Shown here: in pieces, positions 33,044 through 41,654 of the stretch
Numbering within the stretch: the stretch's first letter is position 1
Layout: the number at the start of each line of letters is the position of its first letter
Source of the DNA: an archaeon
GTDB taxonomy: Archaea > Nanobdellota > Nanobdellia > Pacearchaeales > GW2011-AR1
DNA: 64,000 nt
Assembly (NCBI GenBank): GCA_018694115.1
Contig: JABHNB010000005.1
Span: 91,692-155,691, forward strand
Direction of reading: 5' to 3'
Program-made: the position numbers and the translations under genes
Notes under the pieces: model-generated
Database searches by the model: none
Told to the model about the DNA's origin: nothing
What the model saw: only the letters and a program-made list of their open reading frames with translations

Positions 33044-34018
33044 GTGATATCCTTAAGAAATAGAAAACTGAAGAGAAGTTTAGAGGGCACAATTTCCAAG
33101 TTACATGGGGGGAGAGATTTTTCTGGAGAGATAAAGGTATCTGTTTATGATATTGAAAGCGGGGTTAATGCTTCTGTTGGTGGAAATGATTCTGGTTGGG
33201 CAGCTTCTATAATTAAAGTTCCAATTATGATTTCTACCTTGCAAGAGATCGAAAAGGGAAGCCTGACGTCGAGGACAAAACTTGAAGTAAATCACGAATT
33301 TATGTTAGAACCCTGGAATTATGTTTCTAGACTTCCAGATAAATCTAAGATCGGGGTCAAGGAGTTGATATACCGCATGATTGTTGCTTCAGATAATGAG
33401 GCAACAAATATCCTGGCTAACCATATTGGCATTGAGAGAATAAATAGGGATATGTGGGAGTTGGGGATGGAAAATTCTATGTTGGGACACTTGCTCTGTC
33501 CAGGAGCCCAAAGATATACCTCTCCAATGAACCCAGACGGGAGTAATATTACTTGCCCTAATGATATGGTGAAGATTATGAGGCATATCTACGACGATTC
33601 ATTTTCAAAATTGAATTCACGTGTTCGTGCTAATGCGGATAAATTTTTGGATATCTCTCCACCACATTTATTGGATACTGGGGAATTCAGGAATAGTTAT
33701 ATCAAAGCAAAAGCAGGATATATTAGTGATCCAAAAGATGGCGAAGATATACATGAGGTTGGAATTATTGACGATCATCTGGTTGTCTGTGTTATGCTGA
33801 ATAAAGTTAAGGATGCGTGGTTTTTCGATAGAGGATTATCGGATCGGGAAGGTGAGTCTCCCTGGGCTTTTCCAGTTTCTAAAGATGGCTATTTTCAACA
33901 TGATGGTGATTATTTGATGGACCCTTCTTGTGTTCAGGGAACATTGAGTGGAATGAAACATCTCCCTGGGGGAGTTATCCATAGAAAAATTATGAATACT
34001 ATCGCTAATAATATTTAA
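33044..34018 (+). CDS. Serine beta-lactamase / penicillin-binding-protein-like hydrolase
   Basis: 324 residues from a GTG at 33044 with GGAGAAGG upstream. Active-site motifs in order: S55-x-x-K58 in GWAASIIKVPIM, S116-D117-N118 in VASDNEATN, and K223-A-G in IKAKAGYI (KTG box variant). This is the class A beta-lactamase fold. The Glu166 region of true class A enzymes is not obvious (PDGSNITCPNDM), so a D,D-peptidase or esterase role is as likely as beta-lactam hydrolysis. No signal peptide. Third gene of the amidase-amidoligase cassette. Confidence 0.78.
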   Translation: MISLRNRKLKRSLEGTISKLHGGRDFSGEIKVSVYDIESGVNASVGGNDSGWAASIIKVPIMISTLQEIEKGSLTSRTKLEVNHEFMLEPWNYVSRLPDKSKIGVKELIYRMIVASDNEATNILANHIGIERINRDMWELGMENSMLGHLLCPGAQRYTSPMNPDGSNITCPNDMVKIMRHIYDDSFSKLNSRVRANADKFLDISPPHLLDTGEFRNSYIKAKAGYISDPKDGEDIHEVGIIDDHLVVCVMLNKVKDAWFFDRGLSDREGESPWAFPVSKDGYFQHDGDYLMDPSCVQGTLSGMKHLPGGVIHRKIMNTIANNI

Positions 34019-34030
34019 AAGTGAACCAGA

Positions 34031-34267
34031 TTATTCCTTATCTTCTAACTTAATCTCAACATTCTTTTTTTCGAACTCTGTAAAGTGGCATCGCCCACAA
34101 TAAGCTCTTCCTTGTCCAAGCGATAAGAAAATACCTGGACCACATCTCGGACATGATCTAGCTTTAGAAACTATTTTACCATCTTCAATCTTATACTTAG
34201 TATATTTCTTAGAAGTAGGCTTGTTAACATGTTTCTTCTTACCCTTAATCTTAGACTTAATTACCAT
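34031..34267 (-). CDS. rps27ae: Ribosomal protein S27ae
   Basis: 78 residues. Basic N-terminus and a zinc ribbon [12 protein letters not shown]...YCGRCHF (C-x2-C...C-x2-C). Start overlaps the S24e stop by one base (TAATG). Last gene of the rpoE1-rpoE2-rps24e-rps27ae operon, an arrangement conserved in Archaea. Confidence 0.92.
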   Translation of the reverse strand: MVIKSKIKGKKKHVNKPTSKKYTKYKIEDGKIVSKARSCPRCGPGIFLSLGQGRAYCGRCHFTEFEKKNVEIKLEDKE

Positions 34268-34797
34268 TACTTAGCCTCCTCCGCAGGTGCCGCTTCCTTA
34301 ACTTCGGGTTCAGCAGGAACTTCAGGTTTAGGCTCACCAGAGTCATCCTTTGAGGATTCAGTTGCAGGAGCTTCTTCCTTTATCTCCGCTTCAGCAGGAG
34401 CAGCTTCCTCAGTCTTTACTTCTTCAACAGGAGCTTCTTCCTTTGTTTCAGCTTCAGCAGCTTTCGCTTCTTCTGCAGCCTTCTTAGCGTCTTCCTCAGC
34501 TTTCTTTGCAGCATCCTCAGCAGTTTTCTTTTCAGCTTCTAATTTCTTCCTAACTTTCTGAGGAACTGTTTCAACCTTATCCTTAGCTTCTACAGAATCA
34601 TAAACAAAAACATCTGCACTAAAACTATGTTTACCAAAATTTGCATTTATCCTATTTACAACAATTAAGTCTTCATCAGCACCAGCAGCCTTCTTAACTT
34701 CATCATAAGTCGGATTAGTATCTGATTTAAATTCAATTACAATTTCATTTCTAGACAAAAATGGATTCTTATTTTGAGAGATAATTTTAGATTCCAT
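34267..34797 (-). CDS. rps24e: Ribosomal protein S24e with long acidic/Ala-rich tail
   Basis: 176 residues from the ATG at 34797, one base after the rpoE2 stop. Residues 1-100 are S24e ([42 protein letters not shown]). Residues about 100-176 are a low-complexity Glu/Ala/Pro tail ([19 protein letters not shown]), absent from typical archaeal S24e. The tail resembles the free acidic protein at 26590. Confidence 0.9.
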   Translation of the reverse strand: MESKIISQNKNPFLSRNEIVIEFKSDTNPTYDEVKKAAGADEDLIVVNRINANFGKHSFSADVFVYDSVEAKDKVETVPQKVRKKLEAEKKTAEDAAKKAEEDAKKAAEEAKAAEAETKEEAPVEEVKTEEAAPAEAEIKEEAPATESSKDDSGEPKPEVPAEPEVKEAAPAEEAK

Positions 34798-34798
34798 A

Positions 34799-34990
34799 TT
34801 ATTTAGTCTTAATAGCAAACTCGCCTTCCTTGTTTATTTCCATGTTTTCTGCCATCTCAGATTTTTTTGAATCAAAAATATGGATTCGTCCCTTAAATGT
34901 TTCTGTTGATGGTGTCTCGCCACATGCAGGGCACTTATCTCCAAAATAAAGAGTTTTACAGTTCATACATGCCTTTTCCTTAGATGCCAT
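34799..34990 (-). CDS. rpoE2: Spt4 / RNA polymerase subunit E double prime
   Basis: 63 residues, the usual tiny size. Zinc finger ACMNCKTLYFGDKCPACG (two C-x2-C pairs). Spt4 partners with Spt5 to keep RNA polymerase processive. Start shares a base with the rpoE1 stop. Confidence 0.93.
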   Translation of the reverse strand: MASKEKACMNCKTLYFGDKCPACGETPSTETFKGRIHIFDSKKSEMAENMEINKEGEFAIKTK

Positions 34991-35598
34991 TATTTCTTAG
35001 CCCCCTTAGCTCCCTTAGTTGCTTTAGCTTCCTTAGCCACAAGTTCTGCATTCTGTCTCTTTAACTTTTCCTTATCTGCCTGAACCCAATCAAGCTTACC
35101 AAGTCCTGGTTGTCTCATAGTCAAACCAATCTTTGGTTCTTCACCACGATAGGAAATCGCAACAATTCTTGCGATACAATTATCTCCTTGAGCAAGCGTT
35201 TTCTTACCGTCCTTTCCAGTTAATGTACCTGTATCTGAGAATGAAACAAAGTCATCCATTGTCTGAGAAATATGAATCATACCACGAATAACACCCATAT
35301 TCATGAATGCACCGAAGTTTGTAACTTCTTCAATTGTACCATAAACAGCTTCGTGCAATTCTGGCCTGAAAACAATTAATTCAAAAGTAGATTCGTAATA
35401 AGCAGCACCGTCGCCAGGAATGATGATTCCTTCCTTTACTTCCTTAACATCGAGAACTGAGACAACTGTCCCAATATCTTTGTCTTGGAATCCAGAATAA
35501 GATTCTTCCAGCTGAGTACGCACAGCTTCGTCTGTAGTCATCCCAAACTTATTCGGGTCAACCCTGACATGATCCGTAACTAGAACTTTCAAGAACAT
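34990..35598 (-). CDS. rpoE1: RNA polymerase subunit E prime (Rpb7)
   Basis: 202 residues. N-terminal RNP-like domain (FLKVLVTDHVRVDPNKFGM) and C-terminal S1 domain (GTIEEVTNFGAFMNMGVIRGMIHISQ). Forms the polymerase stalk with subunit F. A Lys/Ala-rich end (AKATKGAKGAKK) is added. TATA box CTTTATAAACC (35613-35623, minus) gives a leaderless mRNA. Confidence 0.93.
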   Translation of the reverse strand: MFLKVLVTDHVRVDPNKFGMTTDEAVRTQLEESYSGFQDKDIGTVVSVLDVKEVKEGIIIPGDGAAYYESTFELIVFRPELHEAVYGTIEEVTNFGAFMNMGVIRGMIHISQTMDDFVSFSDTGTLTGKDGKKTLAQGDNCIARIVAISYRGEEPKIGLTMRQPGLGKLDWVQADKEKLKRQNAELVAKEAKATKGAKGAKK

Positions 35599-35642
35599 AA
35601 TCTATTGAGAAAATTTTGGTTTATAAAGCTTGCGTTGGAAGT

Positions 35643-36026
35643 CTAAATAATCTGCAAACTCTTCTTTCCGCGAATGGACAAAATCTTGTTATCGACCCTA
35701 TTTTTTAGCCCTTTATCCAATGTAGCAAGAACAATGGGCTTTCCAAGTATATAATTAACGATTTTAATGTCAACATTGGGATGTTTACCTCCAAGTTCGA
35801 CAATTTTAGGACCCAAACCCTTCAAAATCTCAAAACTCAACCCCGCAGCATCCCGATCGATAACTTTTGTCCCCTTTTGATCTTTCAAGTTGCCTAATTC
35901 ATTCAAAACTTCTTGAGGAACGATCCATTCAATGGGCTCATCAAACAACTGCTCAGCTAGTTCTGCAAAGTCAATCTTTTGTTTTACACATGTCAAAACG
36001 AAGTTTGTGTCTAATATGATTTTCAT
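35643..36026 (-). CDS. PIN-domain protein (Fcf1/Utp24-like)
   Basis: 127 residues from the ATG at 36026; TATA box TATATAAAT about 25 nt upstream supports it over the longer frame. PIN acidic residues: LDTNFVLTC, then VPQEVLNELGNL, DRDAAGLSFEIL, and LATLDKGLKNR. In archaea this PIN protein sits beside the rpoE operon and is related to the rRNA-processing nuclease Fcf1. Rps/rpo neighbours support a role in rRNA maturation. Confidence 0.8.
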   Translation of the reverse strand: MKIILDTNFVLTCVKQKIDFAELAEQLFDEPIEWIVPQEVLNELGNLKDQKGTKVIDRDAAGLSFEILKGLGPKIVELGGKHPNVDIKIVNYILGKPIVLATLDKGLKNRVDNKILSIRGKKSLQII

Positions 36027-36076
36027 AAAATAGAAATGTAGAGAAGATTTATATAACTTCTCTTCCTTAAACATTC

Positions 36077-36637
36077 ATGAAAGAGGCGGCAGTCATCCTT
36101 GAGATTATCCGTAAAGCGCGTAGGGCAATAGATGAAGATAATCCCCGAGAATTAAAATATTTATCAAATCAAGTTATTAGCTCCGCGGCAATTTCTCAAG
36201 ATCCGGATAACACCATTCTTGCAGTCCTTATCTATTCCTTGGGAAAGATTTTCGAAAGAGACCATTATAGGAAGATGGAGGGTTGGGAAGGAATTCGTGC
36301 AGCAATAATAAAAAACCTTGATCTATCAGCAAAAAGTCTTGAAAAAGACAATCTAAAAAACTTCAGAATCTACATCGGAAGACTAAGAAATTCAATTAAT
36401 AAAATATCAAGTAATCTAAAACAATATATCACAGACGTTTTCGAAAAAGCAAAGATCAACAAGGCATTCAAACTTTACGAGCATGGCCTTTCCTCAGAAC
36501 AAACTGCAGCAATGTTGGGTGTCAGCCTTTGGGATCTCGCAGGTTATATCGGGCAATCAACAGTTGGTGAAGCAAAGGTGGCAATGAGCATGCCTGTCGC
36601 AGACAGAATCAAAATCGCCGAGGATATTTTGGGATGA
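36077..36637 (+). CDS. Helical archaeal hypothetical protein with C-terminal HTH
   Basis: 186 residues, all-helical. The C-terminal part (KLYEHGLSSEQTAAMLGVSLWDLAGYIG, about 137-165) looks like a helix-turn-helix. Stop overlaps the next start by 4 nt (ATGA). Divergent from the PIN gene. Function unknown. Confidence 0.6.
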   Translation: MKEAAVILEIIRKARRAIDEDNPRELKYLSNQVISSAAISQDPDNTILAVLIYSLGKIFERDHYRKMEGWEGIRAAIIKNLDLSAKSLEKDNLKNFRIYIGRLRNSINKISSNLKQYITDVFEKAKINKAFKLYEHGLSSEQTAAMLGVSLWDLAGYIGQSTVGEAKVAMSMPVADRIKIAEDILG

Positions 36638-37098
36638 AAAAAGAATTATTAGATTTCATTAAGAAAGCAAAACAAGCTACCTATGCTTCGGAATCCTCTG
36701 TAGAAAAAAAAGGAGAGGACGGAGGTAAGAACTACAAGGTAGAAGAAGGAGATTGGACTTACACCGATACCTACTTTGGGAATCTTGTAGATTGCGGGCA
36801 AGAACGAATTTATGAAAACGGGAAGGTAATTTGGATGATGGCTTATCGGGGTGGAACATTAGAAAAGTATGACAATATGAGCAAAGAAGCTTTTGGATTC
36901 TTAAAAAAATGCATCAGCAAGGCACCCGAAGAATTTCCTGCAAGGGGCCCAAAAAAAGTAGAAGAAGGAGACTGGGTTTATGAAAACAATTGGGAAGGAG
37001 ATATTGAAGGATTTGTTGGGGAAGAAAATATCTATTTCAAGGGAAAAAAGATTTGTTTTAGAAACTATTTTGGAGGGTTAGTAAGGAACAGAAAATGA
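36634..37098 (+). CDS. DUF5680-type protein
   Basis: 154 residues: ELLDFIKKAKQATYA at the N-terminus, EEGDWTYTDTYFGNLVDCGQE and VIWMMAYRGG, the core pattern of DUF5680. An imperfect internal duplication (EEGDWTYTDTYFG and EEGDWVYENNWEG) is visible, about 70 residues apart. Function of the family is unknown. Overlaps both neighbours by 4 nt. Confidence 0.7.
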   Translation: MKKELLDFIKKAKQATYASESSVEKKGEDGGKNYKVEEGDWTYTDTYFGNLVDCGQERIYENGKVIWMMAYRGGTLEKYDNMSKEAFGFLKKCISKAPEEFPARGPKKVEEGDWVYENNWEGDIEGFVGEENIYFKGKKICFRNYFGGLVRNRK

Positions 37099-37568
37099 AA
37101 ATTAAAAAAAAGATTAAGGATAGAAAAAAACTGATAATAAAAATTCTTCTTATTGTGTGGGCATTGGTAACGATTGCATTCATAATCGGAAATCCTGTGA
37201 CACTCCTTTTATTTCATAAGACTACCTCTGCAATTGTGGGGTGTGGGGGAATAGGGGAGTATTATTCTAACACGAGTTTTGAGGAAGATTATGAGATTCT
37301 AAGTGCAGATTATGGGCGTTGTGGAGATTCTGGAAACGGAACGATATTCAATTCAGGATTTCATATTTATGCGAGGCAAGCAGATAAGTTGTGTGATGGG
37401 GGACATTTTGATTGTAATGATTATTCTAATGCTGTTGTTTGTTTAGGAGAAAAATATGGAATGGAATGTAAGCCTATCTTTTATCTAATGTCGGGTAATG
37501 GTGGATGGCTTGGTTTAGTAGGAACACATTTCAAGACCTTCTGTGAAAATGGGGAGGTTTATGATTAA
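37095..37568 (+). CDS. Membrane-anchored transglutaminase-like protein
   Basis: 157 residues. One N-terminal membrane helix (about 14-38) after a Lys-rich start, then an extracellular domain ending with DCNDYSNAVVCLGEKYGMECK, GLVGTHFKTFCENGEVYD: a Cys at the start of a helix, His in a following strand, Asp as last residue. This is the order of the transglutaminase-like triad. Its next gene starts directly after the stop. Activity is inferred. Confidence 0.55.
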   Translation: MKIKKKIKDRKKLIIKILLIVWALVTIAFIIGNPVTLLLFHKTTSAIVGCGGIGEYYSNTSFEEDYEILSADYGRCGDSGNGTIFNSGFHIYARQADKLCDGGHFDCNDYSNAVVCLGEKYGMECKPIFYLMSGNGGWLGLVGTHFKTFCENGEVYD

Positions 37569-38243
37569 ATGAGATACCTTATATTCGATGCAGGTGCACT
37601 AATCTCCCTAACCATGAATGGATTACTTCCAATTCTAGAAAAATTAAAAAAACAGTATGATGGGGAATTCATAATCACTCCTGCCGTGAAGAGAGAGATA
37701 ATCGACAGGCCATTAAAAATAAAAAAATACAGTCTTGAAGGAGTAAAGATGAGGGACCTCCTAAATCGGGGAATTCTAAAACTTTCTTCAAGGATAGTTC
37801 CAAATTCCAAATTAGATCAGGAAACAAAAAGACTTCTTCGTATCGCAAACTCTGCATTTCGTGTGGAAGAGTCAAGAGAAAAAATCAATCTTATCCAGGA
37901 AGGAGAGGCTGCTTGCCTTGCTTTTGCAAATCTTTGCAAGTGTAATAATGCAATTGTAATTGATGAACGAACCACAAGGATGTTAACCGAAGCCCCAGAT
38001 AGCTTAAGAAGACTCTTCGAAAAAAAGCTTTCAAAACAAATTAGGTTAGATGAAAGATCCCTCAAGGAATTTAAAAATTTCAGATTCATTAGATCTGCCG
38101 AAGTTCTATTCATAGCATTCAAAAAAGGCCTATTCGATCTAAAGGCAGATAAAACCCTTCTTGATGCACTTCTCTATGGGGTTAAGTTTAAGGGTGCGGC
38201 AATCTCTTCAAAAGAGATAGAAGAGATGAAAAAGTTGATTTAG
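37569..38243 (+). CDS. PIN-like nuclease, archaeal type
   Basis: 224 residues. LIFDAGALISLTMNGLL, then ITPAVKREIID, GEAACLAFANL and AIVIDERTTRML give the acidic residues of a PIN fold with a long middle insertion. A C-terminal helical part (180-224) ends ISSKEIEEMKKL. Likely an RNase; no antitoxin lies beside it. Confidence 0.65.
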   Translation: MRYLIFDAGALISLTMNGLLPILEKLKKQYDGEFIITPAVKREIIDRPLKIKKYSLEGVKMRDLLNRGILKLSSRIVPNSKLDQETKRLLRIANSAFRVEESREKINLIQEGEAACLAFANLCKCNNAIVIDERTTRMLTEAPDSLRRLFEKKLSKQIRLDERSLKEFKNFRFIRSAEVLFIAFKKGLFDLKADKTLLDALLYGVKFKGAAISSKEIEEMKKLI

Positions 38244-38300
38244 CTGGCGGGGACATAGTATAATAATAAACTTTAAATAGGACCGTTCCCTATAATTTAC

Positions 38301-39365
38301 ATGCTGTATAAAGAGTTGGAAGAGAAAAGGGGAAAAGTAAGAAGATTTATCAAAGCGAATCCAAAAACAACTGCAAGAGAAATAAAAAAAAGGCTTGGCA
38401 TTAAGGTTGAAAAAGCATATCTGGAGGGAATGAGAGAAGCTTTTGAGAATGCCAATATAAAATCGCTAAGAAATTTCAAAAGAAAGACGCGAGACGAAAG
38501 AAGGAAAATAATAATAGATTTTATAAAAAAACATCCCAAAACTGGAGGACATACCATTTCTAAGAAAACAAAAATTAATGTTTGTAATGCATTCAAAAAT
38601 ATCCAAGAAGCGTATAAGTTTGCTGGAGTAAAATATCCTCGGAAAAAGTCTTATGAAAAAACCTCTGAAGAAAAAAGGAAGAAAATTATCCAATTAATTA
38701 AAAATAACCCCGAAATGACTTCTTCGGAAATAACAAAGAAAGCAGGAGCTTTTCCTTATCGGCTATTCAAAGATTTGAGCGAAGCATATGATCTGGCGGG
38801 AATAAAATGGATAAGTGGCCCAAAAAAAAGAAGTCTCCGGATAAAGAATAAGATTATCTCCTTTGTCAAAGAAAATCCTGGGGCCACACAGAGAGAAATA
38901 AATAATGCTTGTAATACTCATGTTCAGGAGATATTCAACAAAGGGATATTTGAGGCCTATAATCTGGCGGGAGTAAAATTTCCATTTGAAAGATTAAAAT
39001 TGTATGGCATTGGTTTAAGGGAAATTAGAGAAAGAGCGAATAAATTTGAAGAGGAAATAGCATTAAAATTAACGGGTTTTGGGGGAGTTAATCGCTTAGT
39101 TAGATCTAAGAATGGAATTGCAGACATTGTTTTTGAAAGAAGGGGAAAAAAGGCAATAATAGAGGTTAAGGATTATCTTGCAAAACCGATTTCAAGGGCA
39201 CAAATTAATCAATTGAATAAATATCTTGAAGACTTTAATTGTAATCTGGGATTTTTGATCTGCCACCACAAACCAAAAAAGAATAAGTTTTTAATAGGTA
39301 AAAATAAGATAATTATATTGGAAGACTCTGAACTTAAAAAAGTCGCAGGGTTTATGGGGCTATAG
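38301..39365 (+). CDS. HTH-repeat protein with C-terminal PD-(D/E)XK nuclease, overlapping tRNA-Trp
   Basis: 354 residues. Four tandem repeats of about 55 residues, each with IIxFIKxNPxxTxxEI then EAYxLAGVK (for example IISFVKENPGATQREINNA and EAYNLAGVKFP), similar in form to homing-endonuclease-associated repeats. The C-terminal domain (about 240-345) has KFEEEIALKLTGFGG, ADIVFERRGKKAIIEVKDY and LGFLICHHK, the E...D-x(n)-E-x-K core of a nuclease. The last codons are inside the tRNA: stop TAG at 39363-39365 is tRNA-Trp positions 7-9. Own promoter-like CTTTAAATAGG near 38270. A selfish or tRNA-gene-targeting nuclease is plausible. Confidence 0.65.
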   Translation: MLYKELEEKRGKVRRFIKANPKTTAREIKKRLGIKVEKAYLEGMREAFENANIKSLRNFKRKTRDERRKIIIDFIKKHPKTGGHTISKKTKINVCNAFKNIQEAYKFAGVKYPRKKSYEKTSEEKRKKIIQLIKNNPEMTSSEITKKAGAFPYRLFKDLSEAYDLAGIKWISGPKKRSLRIKNKIISFVKENPGATQREINNACNTHVQEIFNKGIFEAYNLAGVKFPFERLKLYGIGLREIRERANKFEEEIALKLTGFGGVNRLVRSKNGIADIVFERRGKKAIIEVKDYLAKPISRAQINQLNKYLEDFNCNLGFLICHHKPKKNKFLIGKNKIIILEDSELKKVAGFMGL

Positions 39366-39430
39366 TTTAATGGTTTCAAAACATCCGGCTCCAGCCCGGA
39401 AACTGCGGGTTCGATTCCTGCTAGCCCCAT
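39357..39430 (+). tRNA. tRNA-Trp (anticodon CCA)
   Basis: Perfect cloverleaf of 74 nt with discriminator A: acceptor GGGGCTA/TAGCCCC, D-arm GTTT/AAAC, anticodon stem TCCGG/CCGGA with loop CTCCAGC, T-arm GCGGG-TTCGATT-CCTGC. No intron, though archaeal tRNA-Trp often has one. Its first 9 nt are shared with the upstream nuclease gene. Confidence 0.95.
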
Positions 39431-39478
39431 AATCTAAAACAAAGAAAGGTAATTAAACTTCCCAGACATTATTTTATC

Positions 39479-41140
39479 ATGGAAAAAAGAGGGCAGCAGT
39501 TAACGATAGGAACCCTAATCATAATAGTTCTAGGCATTGCAGTTCTAGTATTCTTAATTTACGGATTCTCCACTGGTTGGGGCAATCTTTGGGGAAAGGT
39601 TACCTCCTATGGCGGAGAGAAAGAAAATGTTGACACCATAAGACAAGCATGTATCATGGCTTGTCAACAGGGGGCATCCAACAGTTTTTGCATTCAGAAA
39701 AGGAATCTGATAATGGCGAATGATAAAACCACCACTGGAAGTTGCCTAGCTTTCGCAGAGAGAAATCCCACATTGGGAATGGAGGGGTGCGATCTTTGTT
39801 CCGGCCCTTCCGAGGAATGTATCTCTGACGGAAACCCAGATCCCAATTGTGTTGGGGAAGGGATTGTTGTTATGGCCGGTAACTTGCCAGTATATGCCCT
39901 AGAATCTGATGTAGAAACTATTAATGGAACCCAAAATCTAGCGAAAATAAAATCCGACCTAAATATCCCTGACAAATTTTGTTATTGGAATGCTACTCAA
40001 GAACTCTATTCTGAAAAATGCCCTAACATGTCAAAAGCGGAGATAAAAGAGATTTTTGATGCTAAGAAAAACTATCGTGAGGAACATAATTCTGGTTGGG
40101 CAGAAATTAACTATGATTGGGATTACTGTGTGGACATCATTTTCAATTACACCCTATGGGATAAAAAGAGGGAAGGAAAGAGTTCTGCGGCTGGTTTTTT
40201 TGATACGGCGGGGAAGAAATTTTATCTTAGTCCCTATGTCACTTGGACTAAAGAGCATATTTCAAGGGTGATGTATCACGAAGGATTACATTCCATGCAA
40301 AACTTGATTAAAATTAGTTCTTCAAACGATTCTCATGTGGGGGAAGGGAAAAAATATGCTGGAGGCGAGATATCAAAGGAACAGGCAAAACCGGTCTGGG
40401 TTATTACTGATCGTGGAAGGGGCCGGGATTTTTTTGAAGAAAGTAAAGCTAAAAGTTATTGTAAGACTCTAAAAAGTTTTATTGGGGGGGCGATAGATAT
40501 AGTCGAAGAGAAGATCTCTAAATTGAAAAGAGAACTAGTGGAGTTAGGGGAGGATGATGGTTCAAAATCTCTTATTGAAGCAAAAGAAAAAGAGTTGAAC
40601 ATAACAGTAAAGGAGTACTCGCTTTTGAGAAGTAAAAATTCATTTATTCGGTCTAATTGTTACGAACCCCACCGTATACAACAAAAAAGTTATTTTGAAA
40701 ATCTTATCACAAAAATTAGGGGGCTCTTCGAAGATATTCCAGATTACAAAAAGAACGCAACACTAATTGTTGATGAACTTGAGAAGTTATATGTCGAAGC
40801 ATATAAGATTTCTACCGAAACAACCACTAAAGGCTATGTTGGGAGCAAAGCAGAAATAGATCCACGACTTTCTGAAGTCCAGAGATGGTGGTTAGATCAG
40901 ACTTCTCCAAAATGCGAGATTATTGAGACTCCAGAAACAGCAAAGAAAGTTTTAGACAAATTTTTATCTGGAAAAGATTTAGATGCGTATTACTTTCAAA
41001 CTCACCGGGAACTTAGTGGACTTATATTACAATACAAGGGAACCGAATATGAAAAGGAAGTTTATGATTCTCTTTATGGCCGTCTTCCAGGAATAGCACG
41101 TAGCGATACTCCCGTAGATGATGGAATAGATTTTGCATAA
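39479..41140 (+). CDS. Surface zinc metallopeptidase with pilin-like N-terminus
   Basis: 553 residues. N-terminus MEKRGQQLTIGTLIIIVLG is a pilin-type/signal-anchor helix. Cys-rich region at about 55-135, then VMYHEGLHSMQNL (about 265), an HExxH-type zinc motif (H-E-G-L-H). A long coiled region follows (about 340-400). The third ligand cannot be named with certainty. Likely a secreted, anchored protease; family not recognised. Confidence 0.6.
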   Translation: MEKRGQQLTIGTLIIIVLGIAVLVFLIYGFSTGWGNLWGKVTSYGGEKENVDTIRQACIMACQQGASNSFCIQKRNLIMANDKTTTGSCLAFAERNPTLGMEGCDLCSGPSEECISDGNPDPNCVGEGIVVMAGNLPVYALESDVETINGTQNLAKIKSDLNIPDKFCYWNATQELYSEKCPNMSKAEIKEIFDAKKNYREEHNSGWAEINYDWDYCVDIIFNYTLWDKKREGKSSAAGFFDTAGKKFYLSPYVTWTKEHISRVMYHEGLHSMQNLIKISSSNDSHVGEGKKYAGGEISKEQAKPVWVITDRGRGRDFFEESKAKSYCKTLKSFIGGAIDIVEEKISKLKRELVELGEDDGSKSLIEAKEKELNITVKEYSLLRSKNSFIRSNCYEPHRIQQKSYFENLITKIRGLFEDIPDYKKNATLIVDELEKLYVEAYKISTETTTKGYVGSKAEIDPRLSEVQRWWLDQTSPKCEIIETPETAKKVLDKFLSGKDLDAYYFQTHRELSGLILQYKGTEYEKEVYDSLYGRLPGIARSDTPVDDGIDFA

Positions 41141-41186
41141 TCCTTCCCCTCGCAATATTTATAAACATCATCTTCTTAACTTAAAC

Positions 41187-41654
41187 ATGGTAAAAAAAGT
41201 GGTGACTAAGACAGTTACTAAAACAGTTCATGATGATGACGGTTCTAAGAAAACAACTGTCAAGGATAAAACTCCTAAAGATAAGCCAAAAAAGAAGAAG
41301 ATGACTGCACGGGAGAGAGAAGAACTTCTAATCGAAAACTTTGTTGGACTTCAACACGCAATGACAAATCTTTCAATTAAGTTTGGTACATTATCTGATA
41401 ACATTACAAAACTTTTAATGGTCTTCGAAGAGTCTGCAAAGAATTTTATGCAAGGCGGAAAGGGCGATGACAAGGATCTATTGAAAAAGATAAACTCGTT
41501 GCTTGATCAGAATAAAACTATTGCGAAGGGATTGGTTTTGATGGAGGGAAAGCTTAGGGGGCGTTCAGATACGCAACCAATGCCACAAGCCGCACCCATG
41601 CAACCGAGCATATCTACACTGCGACCAAAACCTAAGCCACTACCGTCAGCATGA
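41187..41654 (+). CDS. Hypothetical coiled-coil protein
   Basis: 155 residues from the ATG at 41187, behind the TATA box TATTTATAAAC (41154-41165); the longer frame is rejected. Basic N-terminus (KKVVTKTVTKTVHDDDG), central amphipathic helices (LQHAMTNLSIKFGTLSDNI), Pro-rich end. Stop overlaps the next start by 4 nt. The pair with the 41651 gene looks like a conserved DPANN unit of unknown role. Confidence 0.55.
   Translation: MVKKVVTKTVTKTVHDDDGSKKTTVKDKTPKDKPKKKKMTAREREELLIENFVGLQHAMTNLSIKFGTLSDNITKLLMVFEESAKNFMQGGKGDDKDLLKKINSLLDQNKTIAKGLVLMEGKLRGRSDTQPMPQAAPMQPSISTLRPKPKPLPSA

Noticed and set aside
33044..34018. True class A beta-lactamase giving drug resistance
   Set aside because: The Glu166 region is not evident and the KTG box is KAG, so resistance cannot be claimed.
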